Assembly: GCA_965204415.1 (NCBI GenBank) | Contig: CBDBEL010000003.1 | Location: forward strand, 186,001-250,000 | DNA from: Aldehydirespirator sp965204415 | GTDB lineage: Bacteria > Actinomycetota > Acidimicrobiia > Acidimicrobiales > Aldehydirespiratoraceae | DNA: 64,000 bases | Reading direction: 5' to 3' | Part shown: positions 34,138 through 42,728 of the stretch, in pieces | Position numbering within the stretch: position 1 is the stretch's first letter | How the letters are laid out: each line of letters begins with the position of its first letter | Program-made: the position numbers and the translations under genes | The notes under the pieces: generated by a model | Told to the model about the DNA's origin: nothing | The model's database searches: none | Seen by the model: the letters and a program-made list of their open reading frames with translations, nothing else

Positions 34138-34461
34138 ATGCGCCGACGGGGACTGCTGGCCCACCCCCGCGACTACCTCGCAGAGGGCGGCTCCTGGCCC
34201 GATGGCCCCCTAGTGGAGGACGCTCCCGCTGAGGCGCTCCTCGCCCAGGCCGTGTCGTGGCGGCTGCTCGACGCAAAAAAGAGGCGGTCCATTCGCAGCA
34301 TTGCCCGCGAAGCAGGCATCAGCCCCCAGGCGGTGATCAACATCCGCGACGGCGCCAGCTGGGGCGACCTGGCCATCATCGCACGGCTCGAAATCGTGCT
34401 CGATACGAATCTGTGGGGCCGCGAGCACCGACTAGGCAGCCCGCCGCCTCGCCAACCGTAG
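34138..34461 (+). CDS. Small XRE-like helix-turn-helix protein
   Basis: 107 aa. An in-frame stop at 34114 and no other start codon fix the ATG at 34138. The helix-turn-helix is in SIRSIAREAGISPQAVINIRDGASWGDLAIIARLEIVL, a Cro/CI-like domain with the recognition helix at SPQAVINIRDG. The upstream promoter has a matching palindrome, so autoregulation is plausible. It sits between recombinase-like genes and the LRV/MoxR cluster and may control either. Confidence 0.75.
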   Translation: MRRRGLLAHPRDYLAEGGSWPDGPLVEDAPAEALLAQAVSWRLLDAKKRRSIRSIAREAGISPQAVINIRDGASWGDLAIIARLEIVLDTNLWGREHRLGSPPPRQP

Positions 34462-35091
34462 AGGGGCGCTCCACTTTCTCACGCTCGGGTGGCCCGCTAG
34501 GGAGGGCTGCCGGAGGGCCGCGGCGTCCCGCTGGCATGGGGATGGGGAGCGCCGCGAGGGATTTGGAGCGTCGTGGCTGTTGCGATGTGATCGCGTTGAG
34601 GGTGCCGCGCAACAGCCCCACAGAGACGACTGAACCTTCCCGGTGTCACTCATCGAGGGGTGCCGGGGTGGGTTGCTGGGCGCAGGCGCACGATCCTTGC
34701 GCCTTGCTCGGCGGGCCCGACAAGTTTCGCCTCGGGCAGGGCGCCCAGCGGATGCAGGTGTTCATCCCCACCCCGGCGGAGATCCTGTATTCGGCGACGA
34801 GTGTATTTGCGGTGGGCGGTGGCCATGGCGGAGTCGGTGCTGGTCGGCAGGCCGAGGCGCATCCGCTGCCCAGACCGCTGGCGGTTGTCCGTTGCCTGGG
34901 AGCGGAGCCAGCGGGTGCCCGGCGTCGTCGTGTCCGCACCTTCGAGTAGCCCTGCTGGCGATTCTGTGCCTCAGCGCAGACGGCGCTTGCACGCGTTCCC
35001 TCGTCCTCCCTGACGGCCGCGATGAGCGCCGCTGGTGCTGTGACCTGTGCTTTTGGGGCGATGTCATAGCCCTGTTGTAGCTGAAGAGGCT
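34462..35091. other. 630-bp stretch without a convincing gene
   Basis: Several frames are open in both directions, but none has family features, a ribosome binding site or consistent codon bias; the long minus-strand frame starting near 35967 is an antisense shadow of the LRV gene. The last ~60 bases must hold the promoter of the LRV/MoxR cluster, yet no clear -35/-10 was seen. Confidence 0.5.
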
Positions 35092-36888
35092 ATGGATGAG
35101 CAGGTCTCGGCCGAGCAGGTTGCAGCAGCCGCCGACGGTTCGCGTCCCGGTTCGGGCGGCCGTTCGAGCGGGCCGGTGCGGCAGCGTCGGGTGGTGTCTG
35201 TGGGCGGGGTGCGCGGGGTGTTGGTGCTGGGTGGGGATGGTTGGGTGGTCAGCAATGATTCTGAGGTGCGGCTGGTGGAGGCGTTGCGGGGTGAGCGCGG
35301 CGCCCGGGACCGGTTGTGGGCTTTGGCGGCGGCGCTTGATGAGGGCCTGGTCGAGCCTGAGGATTTGCGGCTGTTGTGTGGTCGGTTGTCGGCGATCGCG
35401 GCACTGGAGACGGTTGAGGAGGTGTGGCGGGTCCGGGTGCCGGGGTGTCTGCGTGCGGCGGTGGCGTTTGTGTGCGTGTGTGTGGACGAGGAGTTGTTGT
35501 CGCGTTGGCTGGGGTATGGGTTGGCGGCGCGGTTGGACGGCAATCTGGTGCGGGGTTTGTTGCCGGGGCCGGGTTGGGAGTCGTGGAATGCGTCCCATGG
35601 GCTGCGGTGGCGGACCTATGGCCGTGATGTGCATTGGATCTCGGAGCTGCCCGGGTCGTTCTGGGAGCGGCTGAGGGTCCATCGCGATGAGCGGCTGCGT
35701 GATGTGGCGGTGGCGTCGGATCCGCGGGCTCGGCCCAGGGCGCTTGAGGATCTTGCTGGTTGCCGGCCGCTGGCTGTTGAGGTGATGGATCTGGTGGCTT
35801 GCAATCCGCGGACGCCGCCGGGGTTGCTGCGGGGTTTGGCGTGCCGGTCGTATTTGATGCAGCAGACGAGGCTGAGGGTGGCCCAGAACCGCGGCGCGGC
35901 GAAGCGGCTGTTGGGGGAGATGTCCAAGCACCGGAACTGGGAGGTGCGCTATGTGGCGGCGTGGCATCCGAGGGTGCCGGTGTCGGCGCTGCGGCGCCTT
36001 GTGGGTGACGAGTACCCGCAGGTGCGGGCTGCGGTGGCCCGAGCCGACACGGCGCCGGAGCGGGCGTTGGAGACGTTGGCGTCAGATGTCGATGTGTGGG
36101 TGCGCCGGAATGTGGCGTCGAACTCCTCGACTGCCCAAGAGGTGCTTGAGGCGCTGTTGGGGGATCGGCGTTGGGAGGTGCGGGCCGCGGCTGTGGCCAA
36201 CGGGGGCACCTCGCCGGAGATGGCTGCTGTTCGGGTGGGGGATCGAGCGGTCGGGGTGCGTTGTGAGGTGGCTTCACGCCCGGTCGCCGCCGATGTGTTG
36301 GCGGTGCTCGCTGGGGATCGCAACTGCAGGGTGAGACAGGCGGTTGCTTGGAACGCGCAGACGGAGCCGGATGCGTTGGCGGTGCTGGCCGGCGACGCCT
36401 GCAGGGAGGTGCGCGGCGCCGCGGCGGCCAACAACAGGACGCCGCCTGGCGCGCTCGTGGTGCTGGCCGGTGACGACGACTGGTGGGTCCGAAGCTGCGT
36501 GGCCGCGAATGCGTCCTGTCCCGACGGGGCGCGAACGGCGCTGGCGGGCGACGCGGACCGCTATGTGCGAGCCGAGGCGGCCGAGCACGCTCCGCTGTCG
36601 TTGGAGCAGCTTCAGGCGCTGGCCGAAGACGACGCCTGGGAGGTCCGTGCCGGTGTCGCGTTGAACACGCGAACCCCCGAGGGTCTGCTGGCGGTGCTGG
36701 CTGAGGACGGTTGCAGCGATGTTCGGCGCTGTGTGTGCGAGAACGATCAGGCGCCGCAGCGTCTGGTGGACGCCTTGTGCTCCGACGGGGACTACTGGGT
36801 GCGGGCCGCAGCCGCGGCCGCCAACGAGCGGCGCCGCGCCAAACGGGAAGGCACGACGCCGCCGAGGCGGACCTTCCGGCGCATCTAG
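35092..36888 (+). CDS. LRV/HEAT-like repeat protein, first gene of MoxR/VWA cluster
   Basis: 598 aa, ATG at 35092 with AGAGG just upstream. Residues ~60-190 form a helical N-terminal domain. A segment with WLGYGLAARL and PGSFWERLRVHRDERLRDVAVASDPRA has a close match in the fourth gene of the cluster. From ~200 to ~585 it is built of ~24-residue repeats of the type WEVRAGVALNTRTPEGLLAVLAEDG, matching leucine-rich-repeat-variant (LRV)/HEAT-like solenoids. No catalytic motif or signal peptide is seen. A cytoplasmic scaffold or sensor for its neighbours is the likely role. Next gene begins 91 nt later. Confidence 0.8.
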   Translation: MDEQVSAEQVAAAADGSRPGSGGRSSGPVRQRRVVSVGGVRGVLVLGGDGWVVSNDSEVRLVEALRGERGARDRLWALAAALDEGLVEPEDLRLLCGRLSAIAALETVEEVWRVRVPGCLRAAVAFVCVCVDEELLSRWLGYGLAARLDGNLVRGLLPGPGWESWNASHGLRWRTYGRDVHWISELPGSFWERLRVHRDERLRDVAVASDPRARPRALEDLAGCRPLAVEVMDLVACNPRTPPGLLRGLACRSYLMQQTRLRVAQNRGAAKRLLGEMSKHRNWEVRYVAAWHPRVPVSALRRLVGDEYPQVRAAVARADTAPERALETLASDVDVWVRRNVASNSSTAQEVLEALLGDRRWEVRAAAVANGGTSPEMAAVRVGDRAVGVRCEVASRPVAADVLAVLAGDRNCRVRQAVAWNAQTEPDALAVLAGDACREVRGAAAANNRTPPGALVVLAGDDDWWVRSCVAANASCPDGARTALAGDADRYVRAEAAEHAPLSLEQLQALAEDDAWEVRAGVALNTRTPEGLLAVLAEDGCSDVRRCVCENDQAPQRLVDALCSDGDYWVRAAAAAANERRRAKREGTTPPRRTFRRI

Positions 36889-36979
36889 CAGACGGAGCCC
36901 GACCCGAAGACGGCCACGGCAACCAGCCAGCGGACACGAACTCTCAACACATCCAAATGACAAGGAAGGAAGCCTAGAG

Positions 36980-38122
36980 ATGACTGCGACCAGGCAGCAG
37001 GAGAGCCCGGCGGTGGGCGCGACCCAGGCCGACACGTTGGCGGCGATGCAGGTTCTGTTGGCGGCGGGGGTGCCGGTGCTGTTGTGGGGCGACCCGGGCA
37101 CGGGCAAGACCCACACCGTCGAGGCGTTCGCGCGGCGGGCGGGATGGTGCACGGTGTCGGTGATCGCGTCGATCCATGACCCGACTGATTTCGCGGGGCT
37201 GCCGGTGCGCACCGACGCGGGGGTGGTGTTCGAGCCTCCGGCGTGGGCGCGGCGCGCCGCTGAGGGAGAGGGGGTGTCGTTGGTGTTCTTCGATGAGGTG
37301 AACACGGCCACCCCGGCGACTCAGAACGCGTTGATGCGGGTGGTGCTGGAGGGCCGGGTGGGGGATCTGCGCCTCGGTGAGGAGGTGCGGTTCGCGGCGG
37401 CGGCGAACCCGCCGTCACAGAACAGCGCGGCGTGGGACCTCAGCGCGCCGCTGGCGAACCGGTTCGCGCATCTGCAGTGGCCGGTGAGCTTCGAGGACTG
37501 GAGGGCCGGCTACCTCGGCGGCTGGCCCGACCCCGAACCCCTCGACATCGATCCGGGCGCCGTCGACCCCTACAGCCGTGAGATGGTGCGGTTGTTGCAG
37601 GCGTCGTTTCTGGCGACGCGCCCGGCTCTGGTGTGCGACGTGCCCGACAGCGCCACGACAGCGAGGGGCTGGCCGTCGCCGCGGTCATGGGAGCGCCTCG
37701 CTGACTGTCTCGCCATAGCCGACGCCGCGCAGGTCACCGACGAGGTGCGGCTGCTGGTCGCCTGCGCGCTGGTGGGCGACGGCGCCGCGGCCGAGTACCT
37801 GGGGTATCTGCGCAACCTGGATCTGCCCGACCCCGGCGTGCTGCTGGCGCATCCCGCCGGCTTCGGTGAGCTGCGACGCACCGACCAGCAGCTCGCCGCG
37901 CTCGACGCGGTGGTCGCCGCCGCAGCAGCGGACCCCAAACGCTGGCGAGACGCGTTCCGGGTGTGCATCGTCGCCGCGGGCTGCGGCGCGCCCGATGTGG
38001 CCGCGTCGGCCGCGATGCGCCTCGCTGAGACCAAGCCCACCGCGGCGAGCCTGCCGCCGGGCTATGAGGTCTTCGCCGAGATCCTCACCGACGCCGGCCT
38101 GCTCGAGGGCCCCGACACATGA
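36980..38122 (+). CDS. MoxR-type AAA+ ATPase
   Basis: 380 aa. ATG at 36980 preceded by AAGGAAGGA. Walker A GDPGTGKT (residues 37-44), Walker B LVFFDEVNTA (Asp105, Glu106), the MoxR-typical helix TPATQNALMRVVLEGRVGDL, sensor 1 AAAANPP and arginine-finger region LANRFAH. MoxR ATPases usually act with VWA-domain proteins to remodel or metallate targets; a VWA gene follows 67 nt downstream. Cytoplasmic, probably hexameric. Confidence 0.9.
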   Translation: MTATRQQESPAVGATQADTLAAMQVLLAAGVPVLLWGDPGTGKTHTVEAFARRAGWCTVSVIASIHDPTDFAGLPVRTDAGVVFEPPAWARRAAEGEGVSLVFFDEVNTATPATQNALMRVVLEGRVGDLRLGEEVRFAAAANPPSQNSAAWDLSAPLANRFAHLQWPVSFEDWRAGYLGGWPDPEPLDIDPGAVDPYSREMVRLLQASFLATRPALVCDVPDSATTARGWPSPRSWERLADCLAIADAAQVTDEVRLLVACALVGDGAAAEYLGYLRNLDLPDPGVLLAHPAGFGELRRTDQQLAALDAVVAAAAADPKRWRDAFRVCIVAAGCGAPDVAASAAMRLAETKPTAASLPPGYEVFAEILTDAGLLEGPDT

Positions 38123-38189
38123 CCCTCCCGCACCGCAAGACCCCCGCACACCGCCTGCTCGCGTATGGCCTCACAGACTTGGAGACGTT

Positions 38190-39586
38190 GTGACTTACGA
38201 TGATCCCGACCGGCACCGCCACCGTCCACGACACGGACCCGGCCGCGCCCACAGCGAGCGATCCGACGCCCCATCTGGTGAAGGACCGCCCAGCGGCGAC
38301 GCATCCGACGACTCTTTTGGTGAGGGGCCGCCCGGCGGCGACGCACCCGAGCCCGGTCCGGTGCCGCTGCGGCCCAGGCAGTTGAGCGGTGAGGCGCGGC
38401 GGCGGCTGCAGGCGGCGCGGCTGTGGGTGGCGTTCAACCGGCCCTACTACTCCAAGGCGCTGTTCTCGTGTCCGGTGATCCCGGCGGCGGCGCCGACCAG
38501 GATCAGCATCGACGAGCGCTGGCGCATATACGCCTCCTCGGAGTTCTTGGAGTCGCTGACTGTCGAGCAGGCCGCCTCAGAGTTGATACATGTCCTCAAC
38601 CACGTGTTGCGCGACCATGCCCGCAGGGCTCGCAGCACCGGTGTGGACGCGGTTGCCGCAGCGGCGTGGAACGCAGCCGCGGACTGCGAGATCAACGACG
38701 ACCTGTTGGAGGACGACCTCCTCGACGACGACCCCCAGACGGGAGCTGGCTGTTGCCGGAGGACCTCGATCTGGCCGACTACTGCACCGCCGAGCACTAC
38801 TTTCGAGACATCCTCGACGGCGCGGTGTCAGTGGAGGCAAGAACCGGCTGCGGGTCGGGCTGTCACAGCCATTTCGTTGATCATGAGCTCGTCGACGGCA
38901 CCGACGCGCTCGGCGACTTCGACCGCGCCCTGCTCAAACGAGCCGTCGCGAACGCGGTCACAGACCATCACAGACACCTCGGAGCGGGCAGCGTCCCCGC
39001 GGGGCTGGTGCGCTGGGCCCAGCAGACCCTGAACCCCAAAGTCAACTGGCGCCAGCAGCTCGCGACGGCGCTGCGGTCCAGCGTGCACCACAGATCCGGC
39101 GCCGCGGACTACACCTGGCAGCGGCCCTCGCGCCGCCAACAGCCCCAGGACCCGGTGCTGCGGCCCGCCATGACCCGCCCGGTGCCGTCCATCACAGTCG
39201 TGGTGGACACCTCCGGGTCGATGTCTGAGCACGAACTCGACCGGGCCCTCACCGAGATCAGAGCCATCATCGCGGCTGTCGTTCCCGGCGACAGCGTCAG
39301 AGTCCTGTCGGTGGACACCGACATCCAAAGCGACCAGCGCATCCACGACACCAACGAGATCAGCCTCGCCGGCTCCGGCGGCACCGACATGGCCGCCGGC
39401 ATCGCAACTGCCGCGGAGGCCAGACCAGACGCTGTCGTGGTCATCACCGACGGCTACACCCCCTGGCCGCTGACCCGGCTCCCGGGCGCGGGCTGTGTCA
39501 TCGCCGCGCTCACCGAACGCGACGCCCTCCGCTGGGTGCCCGACTGGATCCAGGCCATCGACATGAGCGAGCACTTCGATGCCTGA
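38190..39586 (+). CDS. DUF2201-like metallopeptidase/VWA protein, interrupted by a -1 frameshift
   Basis: GTG at 38190 with GGAG upstream. The first frame covers a disordered Gly/Pro/Asp-rich N-terminus and a zincin-like domain (AARLWVAFNRPYYSKALFSCPVI). Its metal motif reads SELIHVLNH, so the first His of HExxH is Ser130. At the C5 run 38732-38736 the frame must move back one base; the second frame then continues PDGSWLLPEDLDLADYCTAEHYF and the VWA-like domain with MIDAS DTSGSMS and GGTD. One extra C would give an intact ~465-aa protein. So this is a sequencing error, a recent mutation, or a programmed shift. Partner of the MoxR ATPase. Confidence 0.75.
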
Positions 39587-39607
39587 GACCGCTGGCCGGG
39601 CGATGTG

Positions 39608-42067
39608 ATGCGTCCGACGCTCGATGAGCTGGTCGAGGCCGGCCTGGTCGATGAGCGGCGCCAGTTCCTCGCGCTGTTGAAGCTGGTCTTCCACCATGAC
39701 TGGGGGCTGGTGGCCCGCACCGCTTCGACTGCGGGCTCGATGCGGCGGCTGCTGGAAGACGGGCTGTGGGACTCTCCCGGCGCGGTGAGATGGAACCAGT
39801 TCCCGCCCCACGCGTCACTCGACGGCTGGGACGCCGCGGGCGCGGCGGTGGACAAGGAGCTGCAGCTCGGCGGGGAGGCCGGCTCGCGGCTGGTGACTGT
39901 GTTCGACGAGCAGTTCCCGCTGAACCTGCGCCGGGCGGCGAGGACGTTGCCGTTCGTGTCCTATGACGGGACACTCGATACCGAGCGCGACGCTCGCAGC
40001 GTCTATGTGGCGTCGTGTCGGGACGCGCCGACGGCGGAGAACCTGACACGGGCCCGGATCATCGGGCGGGGCCTGGCCCGACAGGGTGTGACCGTCGTCG
40101 GTGACGTGCTCTCTGAGATCGACCGCACGGTGCTGCAGGCCGCGCTGGACGCCGGGGGGCGGGCTGTCGCGGCGTTGTTGTGCTCGCTGGGCCCGAACCG
40201 CTACGGATACCGCAGCAGCAGCGAGTTGTGCGAGGCGATCATCGCGTCGGGGGGTGCGGTCATGTGCGCGAGCTGGCCCTCGGACACGCCGACGCAGTTC
40301 ACGTTCCGTCCCAGCAGCGGCCTCAAGATGCGCCTGGCGTCAGCAGCGGTCGTCGTGGAGCGCCCACCGCCCTTCGTCGCGCGCCGCGAGGCCCGCGGCG
40401 CCGTCGGCGAGAGGAGGCCGGTGTTCTTTGTGGGGCCCGTCGCTGACTCGGAGGTCTTCGTCGACGACGACCCGTGGGACCCCAACGAGCTCGCCCCGCT
40501 CTGCCATGTCGTCCACAACGCCAAACAGATCGCACGCGACCTGCGCAGCTTCTACGACATGACACAGACCGGCCCGACCACAACGACCATGACCCGGTGG
40601 CGAGTCGGGCGGCTGCGACAACACGCCGCCGGTTTGCTCACAGGCGTCGCGCCCCGGACCCGCTGCCTGCAGGCGCTGTCGCGGATCCGCAGGGCCTGCA
40701 CGCCGCCGGACTGGGTGCGCGAGTGGCTGGCCGAACCACACCAGAGGCTCACCCGCCCCAGCCCCGCCGCCGAGACGCCCGCAGAGGTCCTCAGCCTCTA
40801 TGAGACCAGAAGAAGACGCACCGCCGACCACAAACGACACACACTCAAATGGCGCGGCGAGACCGTCGAGTTGGTGACCCGGATCCGGGGCGTGGGCGGT
40901 GGCTTGCCTGTCACTGGGCCGGTCAACAACGAGGGCTATTGGGTCCTAGCCAACAAACAACCCACATCATCCACACAACCCCGGCGACCCCGGCGATCCC
41001 GAACACGGCGATCCCGAACACGGCGATCCCGAACACGGCGATCCCGAACACGGCGATCCCGAACACGGCGATCCCGAACACGGCGATCCCGACCGCGGCG
41101 CTGGCTGCCGTATCGACGCCAGCCGCTGCCACCACCACCGGCGGCGGCGGTAGGCGATCTCGACCGCGACGCATGGTTCGAGATGCTGCTGGCGCCGCTG
41201 AACGCGGGAATGATCGACATCGGCCAACTCGCCCGACTCGACCGCGGCCTCAAGTCCATAGCCGAAGCCGACAAGGCCTGCTTCGCGGAGGTGTCGCGCG
41301 CCGACAACGCCGCGGTCGCTATGGCCTGCGCGCACTGGAACGACCCCAAAGGCTCCCAATGGCTGCTGTGGGCGCTGTCGGCGCGCCTAGAGCACAACCT
41401 GGACCCCGAGACGGGACGCGGACGCGGCCCGGGCGCGCTGGCAGCGTCGTACTACTACAAACTCCACCGCCACGGCTTCGGACGCGACTCCACCTGGACC
41501 ACACAGATGCCTCCCGAGTTCTGGCACCGGCTCGCCAACCACCCCGACCCCGACCTGCGCCGCGCCGTCATCGCCAGCGACCCCCGAGCCCTCGGCCGCG
41601 ACCTCGCGCGGCTCGTCGACGAGCCCGGACTCTCAGCGGAGATCGCCGACATGATCGCATCCAACCCCCGAACCCCACCAACCGCGCAACTCCGCCTCGC
41701 GACACACCGGCACCACCACACAGTCACCGACAGGCTCAGCCAGAACCGCCGCACCACAAGACGCCTCCTAGCGCAACTCGCCCGATCACCCGAATGGACC
41801 CTCCGAAACACAGCCGCCGGCCACCCACGAGCACCGCGGCGACTCCTCGCCCGTCTCGCCAGAGACTGCAAACAGATAAGGCAGACAACAGCACGCAACC
41901 CCCGAACCCCCAAACGAACCCTGCGGGCCCTCGCCGCCGACCCAGAACCCCACGTCAGGATCGCAGCCGCCGAAAACAAAGCAACCCCCGCAAACACGCT
42001 GGCGGCGCTCTGTGAGGACCGCCACCACCTCGTGCGCGAGCACGCCGCCAACAACCCCAAACGATGA
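39608..42067 (+). CDS. DprA/SLOG-domain protein fused to LRV-like repeats
   Basis: 819 aa, ATG at 39608 (GTG 39605 alternative), 21 nt after the VWA gene. Residues ~90-260 follow the DprA/Smf Rossmann pattern: VFDEQFPLNLR, RSVYVASCRDAPTAENLTRARIIGRGLARQGVTVVGDV, GGRAVAALLC, SSSELCEAIIASGGAVMC, and a Phe-rich RNR-like segment. SLOG domains of this type bind nucleotides or ssDNA. An Arg/Ser/Thr linker from a 15-bp repeat covers residues ~462-497. Residues ~520-819 match the C-terminal part of the first gene of the cluster and end in LRV-like repeats (NPRTPKRTLRALAADPEPHVRIAAAENKATP). No DprA C-terminal winged helix is seen. Confidence 0.8.
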   Translation: MRPTLDELVEAGLVDERRQFLALLKLVFHHDWGLVARTASTAGSMRRLLEDGLWDSPGAVRWNQFPPHASLDGWDAAGAAVDKELQLGGEAGSRLVTVFDEQFPLNLRRAARTLPFVSYDGTLDTERDARSVYVASCRDAPTAENLTRARIIGRGLARQGVTVVGDVLSEIDRTVLQAALDAGGRAVAALLCSLGPNRYGYRSSSELCEAIIASGGAVMCASWPSDTPTQFTFRPSSGLKMRLASAAVVVERPPPFVARREARGAVGERRPVFFVGPVADSEVFVDDDPWDPNELAPLCHVVHNAKQIARDLRSFYDMTQTGPTTTTMTRWRVGRLRQHAAGLLTGVAPRTRCLQALSRIRRACTPPDWVREWLAEPHQRLTRPSPAAETPAEVLSLYETRRRRTADHKRHTLKWRGETVELVTRIRGVGGGLPVTGPVNNEGYWVLANKQPTSSTQPRRPRRSRTRRSRTRRSRTRRSRTRRSRTRRSRTRRSRPRRWLPYRRQPLPPPPAAAVGDLDRDAWFEMLLAPLNAGMIDIGQLARLDRGLKSIAEADKACFAEVSRADNAAVAMACAHWNDPKGSQWLLWALSARLEHNLDPETGRGRGPGALAASYYYKLHRHGFGRDSTWTTQMPPEFWHRLANHPDPDLRRAVIASDPRALGRDLARLVDEPGLSAEIADMIASNPRTPPTAQLRLATHRHHHTVTDRLSQNRRTTRRLLAQLARSPEWTLRNTAAGHPRAPRRLLARLARDCKQIRQTTARNPRTPKRTLRALAADPEPHVRIAAAENKATPANTLAALCEDRHHLVREHAANNPKR
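40991..41095. repeat. 15-bp tandem repeat encoding an (RRSRT)n linker
   Basis: Six perfect copies of CGGCGATCCCGAACA plus one degenerate copy, in frame, linking the SLOG and LRV regions. Fifteen is a multiple of three, so copy-number change would alter linker length without breaking the frame. Confidence 0.92.
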
Positions 42068-42395
42068 CGCCGCCACCACCGGCCCGTCCTCGAGGAGGGG
42101 CCGAACGGACCAGCCTCGGAGGAAGGCACGTTCTGACGGACGGCCCCAGGAGGCCGATTCTGAGGCGCTACGGGCCGAATACCGGTCAAGCGGCCCCGCA
42201 CTCCCTGCTCGGAGCGGGAATCGCCCACAGAGGGCCGATTTCCGGCTCTGGCGTCACCGAGGCACGGAGGCCCGATCACGGACCCTTACTCGCCGGCGGG
42301 TTGATGTTCGACTCGAGACCGGGGATGCCGCTTGTGAGGACGGCCAGGAGGCGATTCGCGCAACTTGTCTGCGAGCTGCCGGTTGGGGAGGCTGT
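42068..42395. other. Intergenic region with scattered GGCCGA repeats
   Basis: No gene recognised between the SLOG-LRV stop and the decayed gene. The motif GGCCGAWT recurs (near 42152, 42176 and 42237) at irregular spacing. Its meaning is unclear. Confidence 0.4.
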
Positions 42396-42647
42396 TCACG
42401 CGCAGGATTCCTGGAACGACAGTTTGAAGGCCGTGTAGGCATCAGAACCTCTGGCGAGTTCTTCCGATGCAGCCCACAGTGCGTCAGCGGCTTCTTGTTG
42501 GCGTTCACGTTCTGCCTGCGCTTCGGCTCGCTGAGCGGCGAACTCGGCGTCTGGGCGGCGTCAAACGCGTGCTGGGCAAGCTCGATGGCTGCCAGCGACC
42601 TACCCAGGGGCGCCTCCGTATGCGGCCGGCTCGTCAACCGAGTCCAT
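42396..42647 (-). pseudogene. Frameshifted remnant of a small coiled-coil gene
   Basis: Coding-like segments occur in three frames in order: MDSVDEPAAYGGAP, then GRSLAAIELAQHAFDAAQ, then DAEFAAQRAEAQAERERQQE continuing to LSFQESCA and a stop at 42396. Joining them needs two small indels. It follows the lipoprotein gene at 82 nt and looks like a decayed partner gene with an Ala/Glu/Gln-rich helix. Confidence 0.4.
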
Positions 42648-42728
42648 GCTCGCACGAGGGGCGGCATCGCGGCGCGTGACGAAACGGATCGGTTGGACGA
42701 TCAGGTCGGATGTCTGGCGCTCGCAGGG

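Noticed and set aside
34762..35967. Long minus-strand ORF rich in Pro, Arg and His
   Set aside because: It is the opposite-strand reading of the LRV gene in GC-rich DNA; no domain, RBS or sensible composition.
40991..41095. 15-bp repeats considered as iterons or CRISPR
   Set aside because: No spacers, in-frame coding, and flanked by continuous protein domains; no replication gene nearby.
40849..42015. Alternative plus-frame ORF inside the SLOG-LRV gene
   Set aside because: The LRV repeats and similarity to the first cluster gene are in the main frame; the alternative frame is low-complexity.
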